From Alcaligenaceae bacterium (GTDB lineage: Bacteria; Pseudomonadota; Gammaproteobacteria; Burkholderiales; Burkholderiaceae_B), in contig CANCRX010000009.1 of NCBI GenBank assembly GCA_947380655.1, positions 3,563 through 67,562 on the forward strand: DNA of 64,000 nt, written 5' to 3'. The position numbers were made by a program, and so were the translations under genes. The notes below the pieces were generated by a model. It was not told the origin of the DNA, searched no databases, and worked only from the letters and a program-made list of their open reading frames with translations. Below are positions 26,428-34,714 of this stretch, one piece after another. The number at the start of each line of letters is the position of its first letter. Positions within the stretch are counted from its first letter, which is position 1.

Positions 26428-26463
26428 TATTTGGCTAAGTATTGAGCTAATTATTGAGCTAAG
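26428..26463. repeat. Three tandem 12-bp repeats between a Bug gene and an NMT1-like gene
   Basis: Units TATTTGGCTAAG (26428-26439), TATTGAGCTAAT (26440-26451) and TATTGAGCTAAG (26452-26463) run head to tail. The first copy matches the third at 10 of 12 positions. The array fills half of the 69-base gap. It may be a regulatory site or slippage product. Confidence 0.65.
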
Positions 26464-26475
26464 TGCTCGGTTGAT

Positions 26476-27396
26476 CTAACGGGTTGGCTGGTCCAATGGT
26501 GTCACGCAAGACGCAAAGTCGATCTGCGTGCGGATGAAGCCCCCACTGTGCAGGCTGTAAGACAATCTGTCAAAGCCTGTTTGCGACATCTCAGGTGAAT
26601 GTGCCCAGATACCATGATGCAAATACCGTGCGATCGCCCGCTCGAGGAGTTGTGTGCCGAGTTCTGGAAAGAAGCTCTGGACATGTGCGGCGATGATGGC
26701 TGGTGTCTGTGCCTGCATCCAGGACTGGAGTGTTCCCAGCACCTGATTGAGTGCTGTAAACGCGACGTGATGCTTATCCCAGCCGTCTCGTGAACAAATC
26801 AGTGTTGTATAGACTGTCGGCCCGCGGGTATGACCGGCATACAGTAATTGATAGGCGGGATCACTTAGTGCTTCGCTGGCGAGTGGTTCGAAAAGTTGTG
26901 CGATATCGAGTGTCCCGGCTTTGAGTGCTTCGATTTGCTCAGGCATCGTGAGTCCACGCTTAAGCGAAGCCTCGATCTCTGGGACATTCAAACCCAGATC
27001 GCGCAGGTCAGCCTGCAGGCACAACCAGGGTGTGGGGACCTCTGAGACAAGTGCCAGACGCAACTGTCGAAGTTGAGCGAGTTCAAAACGCTCCAAGGTT
27101 TTTTTACCGACTAAAAAAAATGGATCGCGCGAAACGACCTCACCGAAACATAAGAGCGACTGTCCATTGCAGGGTGTCGTGTCATGATCTTTCATGACGC
27201 GCATAGGACCTCCCCATGTCAGATCCACTGAGCCATTTTTAATCGCGTCGATCGCTCCCCCCGGCGAGCCGGGAGGCAGCCATTGGAGTTCGAGTCCTGC
27301 TTGCTCTGCCAGCCCCAGGGCTTTTAGCAAGTAAAAAGGCGTGTAAAAAATAGCTCTGAAGTTTTCGGCGAGCGTAAGTTTCATGACTGACAACAT
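26476..27396 (-). CDS. NMT1/THI5-like substrate-binding protein without a signal peptide
   Basis: The 306-aa product resembles the ABC-type nitrate/sulfonate/thiamine-precursor binding fold (NMT1/THI5, SsuA). It begins LTLAENFRAIFYTPFYLLKA, with LELQWLPPGSPGGAIDAIK and VDLTWGGPMRVM following. Neither possible start (first base 27396 with AAGGA close upstream, or 27384) gives a signal peptide. The protein is thus predicted to be cytoplasmic, unlike a normal transport receptor. It could be a sensor or an enzyme of the THI5 type; no transporter genes adjoin it. It is divergent from an SDR gene, 106 bases away. Confidence 0.8.
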   Translation of the reverse strand: MLSVMKLTLAENFRAIFYTPFYLLKALGLAEQAGLELQWLPPGSPGGAIDAIKNGSVDLTWGGPMRVMKDHDTTPCNGQSLLCFGEVVSRDPFFLVGKKTLERFELAQLRQLRLALVSEVPTPWLCLQADLRDLGLNVPEIEASLKRGLTMPEQIEALKAGTLDIAQLFEPLASEALSDPAYQLLYAGHTRGPTVYTTLICSRDGWDKHHVAFTALNQVLGTLQSWMQAQTPAIIAAHVQSFFPELGTQLLERAIARYLHHGIWAHSPEMSQTGFDRLSYSLHSGGFIRTQIDFASCVTPLDQPTR

Positions 27397-27502
27397 GCAT
27401 CCTTGAGTGTGGGAATCAGTTAAAACCGGTCCGAGATGGGTTACTTTGATTGAGCGATGCACGCAGTCGTTACTTGCTCGCACACCAGAAAGGAGAGCAT
27501 AC

Positions 27503-28291
27503 ATGAAATGGATTGAGCAATTTTCTTTGGATAATCAAGTCGCTGTTGTCACCGGGGCAGCAGGAGGGTTGGGCCGTGAGTTAGTGGCCATCCTGGCTGA
27601 TGCGGGGGCTAAACTGGTGATCGCAGATACTGACGAATTCAAACTCGATGTATTGTCTCGAGAGATCGATCCCTCAGGCGAGAAAGTTCTCCAGCAAAAA
27701 TGTGATGTCACCAGTAAACAAGATGTTTTGTCTCTGATAGACAATGCACACAAAAAATTTAAAACAATTGATTTGTTAATTAATTGCGCTGGAATCTTAG
27801 GACCTGACGAATTATTGTTTGACGTTTCAGAGCGTGACTGGGACAGTGTTTTAAATGTAAATGTAAAAGGCAGTTGGCTCGTTGCGACGCACATCGCTCA
27901 ATACATGGTTACGCACAAGATCGAAGGAAGAATTATTAATATTTCCTCTTCCTTAGGATTTAGATCACAACTTAAGCGCGTGCCTTATGCGACTTCGAAA
28001 GCGGCGGTTGAGCATTTGACGCGTAACTTAGCCATGGAACTTGTGTCTCACAATATCCGTGTAAATTGTTTAGCGCCAGGTTGGATGCAAACCAATATGG
28101 TCAATAATCTCTTGGAGGGGCCTGAGGGTAAAAAATGGCGTGAGGCCATCCCAATGCGCCGCGCGGCGCATCCTTCTGAATTGACGGGACCGCTTCTCTT
28201 GCTCGCCTCTAAAGCCTCAAGCTATATGACGGGAGCGATTGTGAGGGTAGATGGAGGGTATGCTTATAGCGGTATTGAATTGCCGGAGTGA
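27503..28291 (+). CDS. Short-chain dehydrogenase/reductase (SDR)
   Basis: A 262-aa classical SDR. The NAD(P) site is TGAAGGLGREL (about 17-27). Asp in IADTDEFKLD, after the second strand, favours NAD(H). The catalytic region has NISSSLGF and the Tyr-Lys pair in PYATSKAAVEHL. The C-terminus ends VRVDGGYAYSGIELPE. AAGGAGAG at 27490-27497 gives a confident start at 27503; the longer frame upstream is discarded. It stands alone, closed by the strong bidirectional terminator at 28303-28337. The substrate is unknown. Confidence 0.92.
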   Translation: MKWIEQFSLDNQVAVVTGAAGGLGRELVAILADAGAKLVIADTDEFKLDVLSREIDPSGEKVLQQKCDVTSKQDVLSLIDNAHKKFKTIDLLINCAGILGPDELLFDVSERDWDSVLNVNVKGSWLVATHIAQYMVTHKIEGRIINISSSLGFRSQLKRVPYATSKAAVEHLTRNLAMELVSHNIRVNCLAPGWMQTNMVNNLLEGPEGKKWREAIPMRRAAHPSELTGPLLLLASKASSYMTGAIVRVDGGYAYSGIELPE

Positions 28292-28302
28292 GTATTGTTA
28301 AA

Positions 28303-28337
28303 AAAATCTCATCAGATTTCTAGTCTGATGAGATTTT
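28303..28337. terminator. Bidirectional rho-independent terminator between SDR and alcohol dehydrogenase
   Basis: A perfect 14-bp stem (28303-28316 with 28324-28337) and a 7-base loop. The A-run on one side and the T-run on the other make it work in both directions for the two convergent genes. Confidence 0.88.
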
Positions 28338-28359
28338 ATTTAGCACCGCTATATCGCGA

Positions 28360-29421
28360 TTAAGCCGTCAACACCGCACGTCCCGTCACTTTGCCTTCGC
28401 GCAGTGAGGTCAGTACCTTGTCTGCATCGGCAAGCGGATGCTTGTGCACAGGGATCGGTGTGATCTTGCCAGACTTGACTAGCTCCATCAGGTCGCGCAT
28501 TTCTTGCAGTGAACCGGTGTAGCTCCCCAAAATCTGCAAGGCTTTCATCGGAATGAACGCGATCGGCCAAGGGGCTGCGCCACCAAACAAACCGACGATC
28601 ACGAGCTTGCCACCCTTGATGAGTACGTCAAACGCCAGACCCGTTGTGGAAGGTGCGCCGACCAGATCGATGACCGCTTGAAGCATCTTGCCACCATTGG
28701 CTTTGATGATTTGCTGTGCTGCATCAGGTGCCGCACCATCAATGGCTGCGAGTGCGCCGGCATCAAGTGCTGCCTGGCGTTTGGCTGGATCGATGTCGAC
28801 GACGATTGCGCCCGCACCACCTTGAGCGTTGACCAGTGCCAGGCACATCAGTCCCAGACCACCTGCGCCCATAATGACAACAGGATGTTTCTGGAAGGTC
28901 TTGGCACCCACTTTGTTCAGGGCGCTAAAGGTGGTGATGCCTGAGCAGGCATAGGGAGCAATCTCTGCCGGATCCAGGTCGCCGATATCAAGCAGGTACT
29001 TCGCATCAGGCACGAGGATATGGTCGGCGTAGCCGCCGTCACGGTGCACGCCCAGGTATTGAGGTGCTGAGCAGTGATTGTCGAGATGGTCTTCGACGCA
29101 GGCTGGGCATTTTCCACAACCGATCCAGGGGTAGACCAGATAATTTTTACCAAGCGCGACGCCTTGTGCCTCAGGTCCCATGGCGACCGCAGTACCCGCT
29201 GTCTCGTGTCCCATCGTCATGGGCAGTTTGATGCCACGGTCTTTCAGGGAGAGCGTGCGACCATTGCCCAGGTCGTAGCCACCTTCCCAGAAATGGATAT
29301 CACTGTGACAGACGCCGGCTGCACGGACTTCAACCAGAACTTCTTTGCCCGTCGGCGTCGGGGTGGGTTGCTCGACAAGTTTGAGTGCAGATTTGAAATC
29401 AACAACGCAATAGCATTTCAT
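28360..29421 (-). CDS. Zinc-dependent alcohol dehydrogenase (MDR superfamily)
   Basis: A 353-aa medium-chain dehydrogenase. Catalytic zinc ligands fit Cys in GVCHSDIHFWEGG (about 37) and His-Glu in MTMGHETAG. The four structural-zinc cysteines are in CGKCPACVEDHLDNHC. The Rossmann motif is MGAGGLGLMCLAL near 175, and IVVDIDPAKRQAA carries the Asp that favours NAD. It should interconvert an alcohol and an aldehyde. It is the last gene of the minus-strand operon starting at 34563, directly after a decarboxylase-like ThDP enzyme that could supply the aldehyde. GGAG lies upstream of the ATG. Confidence 0.93.
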   Translation of the reverse strand: MKCYCVVDFKSALKLVEQPTPTPTGKEVLVEVRAAGVCHSDIHFWEGGYDLGNGRTLSLKDRGIKLPMTMGHETAGTAVAMGPEAQGVALGKNYLVYPWIGCGKCPACVEDHLDNHCSAPQYLGVHRDGGYADHILVPDAKYLLDIGDLDPAEIAPYACSGITTFSALNKVGAKTFQKHPVVIMGAGGLGLMCLALVNAQGGAGAIVVDIDPAKRQAALDAGALAAIDGAAPDAAQQIIKANGGKMLQAVIDLVGAPSTTGLAFDVLIKGGKLVIVGLFGGAAPWPIAFIPMKALQILGSYTGSLQEMRDLMELVKSGKITPIPVHKHPLADADKVLTSLREGKVTGRAVLTA

Positions 29422-29462
29422 GTGAGGGTTCTCCAGTTAGTTTTTCAAATATTTTTTTCTAA

Positions 29463-31025
29463 TTACATCACCAGTTCGATCAGGCGTGGGCCTTTTTCTT
29501 TTGCTGCAATCCTTAGCTCTTTTGTCAATGCTTCAAGTGTTGTGACTTGAACGCCTGGTACGCCATGACCTTTAGCGATCGAAACAAAGTCCAGATAGGG
29601 ACCATCCAGATCCAGCATGCGCGCGGCACTGATGCCAGGAGCGGGACCGCCCATGTTAGCGAGCTCGCCACGCAGGATTTTGTAGGTCCGGTTGGCGCAG
29701 ATGACGACGGTGACGTCGAGCTGCTCGCGTGCCATGGTCCAGAGAGATTGAATGGTGTACATGGAGCTGCCATCACCGATCACTGCCACGACTTTGCGGT
29801 CTGGGCAGGCGATCGCGGCACCGACGGCTGCGGGCAGGCCAAAGCCGATTGAGCCGCCGGTGATGTCGATTACGTCGTGTGGCGCCGCCTGTGGGGTGTA
29901 TTTGCCAAATTGGCGACCTGAGGTCACTGCTTCGTCAACCAGAATAGCGTTTTCTGGCATACAGGCTGCAATCACGATTCCGAGGTTATCTGCAGTGGCT
30001 GTGCCGGTTGGCAGGTCGGTGATGATTGATCCGTTTGAAAACTGAGCAGGAGCCGTGTTTTGTGCACCGAGTGCATCAGCAAGTGCTTGGAGCGTGGCCT
30101 CGATATCGTGCGTGAGTGTGGCCAGTTGATGGACTTCGCAATCAGGTTGCTTGACCATGCGTGGCTTGTCAGGATAGGCAAAAAATGCGACTGGATTTGC
30201 GCTGCCAATCAAGACCAGGTGTTTGGTATCTTTCAGCATCTCGACCGCACCCAAGACAGGGAAGGGCAGGGAATCGATATTGACGCGACCACGACCGCGT
30301 TCCATACGAGGATTGCGTGGCTCTGACGCGAGTTTGCAGCCTGTGTGCGCAGCGATCTTACCAGCCAGCAGGGTTGATTTGGCACGCAGTGCTGAGCCCC
30401 CTAATAGCAACGTGGTTTGTGCGGCTGTACTAGGATTGGAGAGCAGTTTTGCCATCGCAACGATGGATTCAACTAAAGGCGCTGCCGCTGTTTGTGCGGG
30501 TGCGGTTGAATAATTGCCCGGATCAGAGGCTTCCCAGGCACAGTTCGCAGGTAAGACGAGTGTGGCAACGCGGCCAGGTGTGCTGCGCGCCTGAGAGATC
30601 GCTTCAGCCGTGTCAAGAGGAGCTGCCGTTGCCGACATCGTGGTTTTGACCCAGTTTGACATGGGACGAGCAACCGCTTCAACATCGGAATTCAGGGGGG
30701 CATTGTTATGGATGTGGTCCAGTGCGTGCTGACCAACAATATTGACAATACCTGAATAGGCGCGCTTCGCGTTATGCAGGTTAGCCAGGCCGTTGCCCAG
30801 GCCGGGTCCGAGGTGCAGCAGCGTTGCAGCAGGTTTCTCAGCCATCCGGTAGTAACCATCGGCCGCACCAGTGACCACGCCTTCAAACAAACCCAGCACG
30901 CAACGCATCTTGGGGGCGCGGTCCAGCGCGGAGACAAAGTGCATCTCTGAGGTGCCTGGATTGGCAAAACATACATCAACATCTCCTGCGAGCAGGGTGT
31001 GGACCATTGCTTCTGAACCGTTCAT
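29463..31025 (-). CDS. ThDP-dependent enzyme of the acetolactate synthase/benzoylformate decarboxylase group
   Basis: A 520-aa ThDP enzyme. The catalytic Glu is at about 48 (GLFEGVVTGAADGY). The central domain lies at about 185-320. The ThDP/Mg motif begins IGDGSSMYTIQSLW near 415 and ends with the Asn-containing VICANRTYKIL. Such proteins are often labelled acetolactate synthase. However, no small subunit or ilvC is near, and the context (acyl-CoA ligase, acyl-CoA dehydrogenase, alcohol dehydrogenase) fits a 2-oxo acid decarboxylase or a 2-hydroxyacyl-CoA lyase better. That is inference. The ATG immediately follows the stop of the acyl-CoA dehydrogenase gene, with AGGAG inside that gene's end. 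Confidence 0.88.
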   Translation of the reverse strand: MNGSEAMVHTLLAGDVDVCFANPGTSEMHFVSALDRAPKMRCVLGLFEGVVTGAADGYYRMAEKPAATLLHLGPGLGNGLANLHNAKRAYSGIVNIVGQHALDHIHNNAPLNSDVEAVARPMSNWVKTTMSATAAPLDTAEAISQARSTPGRVATLVLPANCAWEASDPGNYSTAPAQTAAAPLVESIVAMAKLLSNPSTAAQTTLLLGGSALRAKSTLLAGKIAAHTGCKLASEPRNPRMERGRGRVNIDSLPFPVLGAVEMLKDTKHLVLIGSANPVAFFAYPDKPRMVKQPDCEVHQLATLTHDIEATLQALADALGAQNTAPAQFSNGSIITDLPTGTATADNLGIVIAACMPENAILVDEAVTSGRQFGKYTPQAAPHDVIDITGGSIGFGLPAAVGAAIACPDRKVVAVIGDGSSMYTIQSLWTMAREQLDVTVVICANRTYKILRGELANMGGPAPGISAARMLDLDGPYLDFVSIAKGHGVPGVQVTTLEALTKELRIAAKEKGPRLIELVM

Positions 31026-32198
31026 TTAGATTGCTCCTGTTTTGTTTTTCATGGTTTCGCGTGCGATCACGACCTGCTGGATTTCGGTCGCGCCTTCATA
31101 AATTCGTAATGCCCGGATTTCACGATACAACATTTCCATCGGATGGCCTTGTTTTACACCTAAACCGCCATGCAGTTGTACGCAACGATCAATGATGCGT
31201 TGAGCGGATTCAGTCGCAAACATTTTTGCCATCGCGGCGGATCGGGTCGTGCGTTTTTGCAGAATATCGCGCTCCCAGGCGGCACGGTAGACGAGCAGGG
31301 TCGCCGCGTCGATCTCGGTACACATATCGCCGATCGCAGCTTGTGTGATTTGCAGATCGCCGAGCGTGCCACCAAACATCTGGCGGTTCACCGAGCGGTC
31401 AATCCCCATGTCGAGCGCGGCTTCTGCGAAACCCAGCGCCGCAGCACCCACTGAGGCACGGAATACATCCAGATTTTGCATCGCTACTTTAAAACCTTTA
31501 CCGGGTTCATTCAGACGTTGTGATACCGGGATCTCGCAATCCGTGAACGTCAGTGTGCCGATCGGATGCGGGGCACAGAGATTAAACCGGTCCGTGACTT
31601 GCAGGCCTGGCGTGTTGGCATCGACCACAAAGGCAGTGACTCCATCGACTTCGTCATTTTCTGTACGGGCGAACACCGTGTAAAAGTCAGCGATATCGGC
31701 GTTAGAAATCCAGGTTTTGACGCCGTTAATCCGGTAACCGTCTTTTGTCCTGGTGGCACGTGTCGTCATTGCTGCGGCATCTGAGCCGGCATTGGGCTCG
31801 GATAGTGCAAACGCGGCCAGCATTTTGCCAGAGGCGACATGCGGTAAATATTTTTGTTTTAAATGTTCTGAACCGAAAAGTGAAATCGGACCGCTGCCCA
31901 AGCCCTGCAAGACAAACGCAAAGTCTGCCAGGCCATCATAGTAGCCAAGCGTCTGGCGCAGCAGGCACAAACTGCGTGAGTCCAGACCAGGGAGCGCACC
32001 ACCATATTCGGCCGGGACACAATAGCGCAGCCAGCCCGCATCACCTAACAGTTTGACGAGGTCCTGGCAGCGTTTGTCTACGCTGCCTTCGTGGATACGG
32101 CTGTGTAAATTAGCCCGTGACCAACTATGCAGATCCTCATGCAACTGACGATGGGTCTCATCAAAAAAGGGTAACAACATCGAATCCGGATTAAACAT
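31026..32198 (-). CDS. Acyl-CoA dehydrogenase
   Basis: A 390-aa flavoprotein that introduces the alpha-beta double bond into an acyl-CoA. Signature AFALSEPNAGSDAAAMTT is near residues 132-149, with the second flavin-binding segment GVKTWISNADIADFY. The catalytic Glu is present in ALRIYEGATEIQQVV near the C-terminus, as in medium-chain enzymes. The start at first base 32198 has AAGGATC upstream, overlapping the stop of the GntR gene. It is the third gene of the operon running from 34563 to 28360; the acyl-CoA may come from the first gene's ligase. Confidence 0.93.
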   Translation of the reverse strand: MFNPDSMLLPFFDETHRQLHEDLHSWSRANLHSRIHEGSVDKRCQDLVKLLGDAGWLRYCVPAEYGGALPGLDSRSLCLLRQTLGYYDGLADFAFVLQGLGSGPISLFGSEHLKQKYLPHVASGKMLAAFALSEPNAGSDAAAMTTRATRTKDGYRINGVKTWISNADIADFYTVFARTENDEVDGVTAFVVDANTPGLQVTDRFNLCAPHPIGTLTFTDCEIPVSQRLNEPGKGFKVAMQNLDVFRASVGAAALGFAEAALDMGIDRSVNRQMFGGTLGDLQITQAAIGDMCTEIDAATLLVYRAAWERDILQKRTTRSAAMAKMFATESAQRIIDRCVQLHGGLGVKQGHPMEMLYREIRALRIYEGATEIQQVVIARETMKNKTGAI

Positions 32199-32209
32199 AT
32201 CAATGATCC

Positions 32210-32956
32210 TTAAGCATTCAGCAAATCAAATTTCATTTGAACAAAACGAGTGGGTATTTCAAGTCGGGCAAAGTAAATGACACGGTCTTTGATGCAAGCA
32301 TATCTTCGGATTTCGGCGACCGGCGCAGATAAGGGCAAGTGCAGCGCTTCGGCTGAGTCAGCACCCGCTTCGATGATTGTCAGCAGCTGTCCGGCATGTG
32401 AGAGTTCTTTGCCGTGCAGTTCATTGAGCACGGGCGCCACCGTGGAATGACGGTAGCGCGCGGGGTGCTGGCGATAAATGTCTCGATCGAGATACACCTC
32501 GCTATAGCAAAAGGGACCTGTAGAGGTCGTGTGAATACGTCGAAGGTATTGAAAACTGCCTTCTTTGTGATGGGGACAATCCATTCCAAGTGATGCGGGG
32601 AGTGGCCGGTCGGCATTGGCCTCCATGATGGTGGTGGTGCCAAGCGCGCTTGAGAGCGCAACCGTTTCAGCCCAGTTTTTAGGCAGCGTGAGCTTGAACG
32701 TCGCGGGAAGCTCGTCATTGACGTAGGTGCCTGAGCCGCGCGAGCGGTGAATCAGGCCCTCGCGTTCAAGGATGCCAAAGGCCTGTCTGACGGTTGCACG
32801 GGAGACGCCAAGCGTTTGAACCAGTGACTCCAGGGGGGGCACCTGCTCGCTAGGTGGCCAGATTCCGCGCTGGATGTTGCGGCGAAATATAGTAGCCACT
32901 TGCAGATACAGTGGCTGAGGGCTGCGCGAGTAGAGCAAACCAGCCGAGGGGTTCAT
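32210..32956 (-). CDS. GntR-family transcription regulator, HutC/UTRA subfamily
   Basis: A 248-aa regulator with an N-terminal winged helix (PLYLQVATIFRRNIQRGIW, then SRATVRQAFGILEREGLI, RGSGTYV; about residues 14-80). A C-terminal UTRA effector domain covers about 95-240. It is translationally coupled to the upstream acyl-CoA ligase: its start lies inside the ligase stop region (4-base overlap). A regulator embedded in the operon usually controls that operon and the divergent genes. The inverted repeat at 34645-34668 is the best operator candidate I see. The effector may be the pathway acid or its CoA ester. Confidence 0.92.
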   Translation of the reverse strand: MNPSAGLLYSRSPQPLYLQVATIFRRNIQRGIWPPSEQVPPLESLVQTLGVSRATVRQAFGILEREGLIHRSRGSGTYVNDELPATFKLTLPKNWAETVALSSALGTTTIMEANADRPLPASLGMDCPHHKEGSFQYLRRIHTTSTGPFCYSEVYLDRDIYRQHPARYRHSTVAPVLNELHGKELSHAGQLLTIIEAGADSAEALHLPLSAPVAEIRRYACIKDRVIYFARLEIPTRFVQMKFDLLNA

Positions 32957-34563
32957 GCGGACTCTGCCACCAGTTTGTCGGCCATCTCTCTCATTTTATT
33001 TTTTTGAATTTTGACGGCGTTGGCACTTTCGATGGATGGAAATGCAGTGAGCACTTCGAACCGAACGGGAACTTTAAAGGCCGCCATGCGGCGTTTGCAC
33101 GCTGCAGTCCAGCCTGCTGGATCGGCTGTTGCACCCTCCTGAAGCAGGACAAAGGCGACAGGCAATATTTTAGTGGCGAGTGTCGCACCGACCACCTGAC
33201 AGGCTTTGATTCCGGGCAGTGTTTCAATAGCTTGTTCGATTTCGATTGGATTGACCAGAAATCCGGACAAGCGCATGGAGTCACCCATTCTTGCTTGAAA
33301 TACAAACTGCCGGTCGCTGACGGTGTAACCCAGGTCACCAGTTTTGAAATACCCCTCAGCAGAAATCGCTTTTGAAGTCGCCTCAGGATTATCCAGGTAG
33401 CCGAGCATCCGACTGGGTGACTTGATTTCAATCTCGCCCGACTCGCCATGCGGCAAGATCTGTCCTGTTTCCGGGTCCGACACGCGCACGCGAGCCTCTG
33501 GATGAATCAGCCGTCCTCCAGCCATGTAGCGAACACTGATCTCGCCCTCAGATTCCTTTGTGGGTTGAGCGGCGACCAATGCTTGTAATTCACTCGATCC
33601 GTATAAACCTGTCAATGGCAGACCATTGCGCTCGGCCTGCTCTAACAAATTAGTGATTGCGGGAGAGAAGTTTGCAAAACCAAAGAGTTTGCAGCTTGCA
33701 AAGTCTTTGGGTGACTCGGCCGCCTCGAGCACCTTGAGGATCGACTCATTGTTGGCATAGGTATGTGAAACCTGATGGCGCCGAATCTGCTCCAGTGTGC
33801 TGTGTGTGTCGGTGACGGGTTCACAGACTACTGTGCTGCCTGTGACCAGACCACCTAGTAAAGTGCAGAAACCAAACGCTCCGCAAAAGGGTGCGCTGGC
33901 AAAGATTCGACTCGTCTCATCATATCCATAGGCATTCTTCATGCCATCGCCATGCGCAAGCAGACTCAGATGGTCATGCAACACGAATTTAGGCAAAGAG
34001 GTCGTACCAGAGGTGGTAAAGCAGAGCACGCCAGCATTGCCAAACGCTGCAGGCGCCTCGCAAGGTGAATTCAATAGCGGATCAAATGCATGTACGGACT
34101 GCCCGCGCGCAGCGATCGCTTGTGTGGCCGGACTTTGGCTATCGCCTAGTGTCACAACTCCCCGCAGTCGTTGCATTACCTCAGGATCGACGTCAGCCAG
34201 AATTTCAGCGAAGGCAATGCCTTTGAAATCAGGCCACATCACCAGCCAGTCTGCTTTGCCGCGGCCGATGATGTCTGCGACTTCTTTACTGCGAAAGCGT
34301 GTGTTGACGGCCAGTACAGTCGCCCCTAAATGTGCGCAGGCCAGGAATGTTTCGACCCATTCCAGACAATTAGGCAGCCAGATTGCGACGCGATCACCGG
34401 ACTGAATCCCCAGCTTTGCCAGATTACCTGCAAGTCGCCTTGATTGCTGATTAAGCTGACTAAACGTCGTTGTGACATGGCGGTCGATCAGCGCAGGGTG
34501 TTCAGCGTGGGTGAGTGCGAGACTCGCCATGCGCTCAGCGAAAAAAGTTGGCTTAGTCGTCAT
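32953..34563 (-). CDS. AMP-forming acyl-CoA synthetase (ANL superfamily)
   Basis: A 536-aa ligase that activates a carboxylic acid through an acyl-adenylate. The P-loop is CFTTSGTTSLPKFVLHD near 188-204. GLYGSSELQALV contains the adenine-contact region, and the hinge region has GYFKTGDLGYTV. The C-terminal catalytic Lys is probably within AVKIQKNKMREM. It is more divergent than typical long-chain enzymes, so the substrate cannot be read from sequence. It is the first gene of the minus-strand operon and is divergent from a Bug receptor with a 151-bp intergenic region that holds an inverted repeat. Confidence 0.9.
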   Translation of the reverse strand: MTTKPTFFAERMASLALTHAEHPALIDRHVTTTFSQLNQQSRRLAGNLAKLGIQSGDRVAIWLPNCLEWVETFLACAHLGATVLAVNTRFRSKEVADIIGRGKADWLVMWPDFKGIAFAEILADVDPEVMQRLRGVVTLGDSQSPATQAIAARGQSVHAFDPLLNSPCEAPAAFGNAGVLCFTTSGTTSLPKFVLHDHLSLLAHGDGMKNAYGYDETSRIFASAPFCGAFGFCTLLGGLVTGSTVVCEPVTDTHSTLEQIRRHQVSHTYANNESILKVLEAAESPKDFASCKLFGFANFSPAITNLLEQAERNGLPLTGLYGSSELQALVAAQPTKESEGEISVRYMAGGRLIHPEARVRVSDPETGQILPHGESGEIEIKSPSRMLGYLDNPEATSKAISAEGYFKTGDLGYTVSDRQFVFQARMGDSMRLSGFLVNPIEIEQAIETLPGIKACQVVGATLATKILPVAFVLLQEGATADPAGWTAACKRRMAAFKVPVRFEVLTAFPSIESANAVKIQKNKMREMADKLVAESA

Positions 34564-34644
34564 GAAAAATATTCCGGGAATCAGGGTGGTGTTAGTGTGG
34601 CTATGTACTGTTGCGGTGTGCTATTGTTTAATTCAGAATATCAC

Positions 34645-34668
34645 TATAGTACTTATTTACGTACTTTA
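34645..34668. promoter_or_regulatory. Candidate operator: inverted repeat in the divergent ligase/Bug promoter region
   Basis: TATAGTAC (34645-34652) and GTACTTTA (34661-34668) form an inverted repeat matching at 7 of 8 positions with an 8-base centre. It lies in the intergenic region between the GntR-containing operon and the Bug-SDR-Bug-EamA genes. The left arm contains a -10-like TATAGT. Assigning it to the GntR protein is inference from position. Confidence 0.4.
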
Positions 34669-34714
34669 TAAGAAAAACCAAACCCTGGGTGACGCATCGC
34701 CGTCAGGAGAGAAG

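Noticed and set aside
34444..34714. Upstream extension of Bug receptor 3 (from 34472) and a short frame at 34444-34671
   Set aside because: Both overlap the divergent acyl-CoA ligase gene, and the strong ribosome site at 34704-34711 sets the Bug start.
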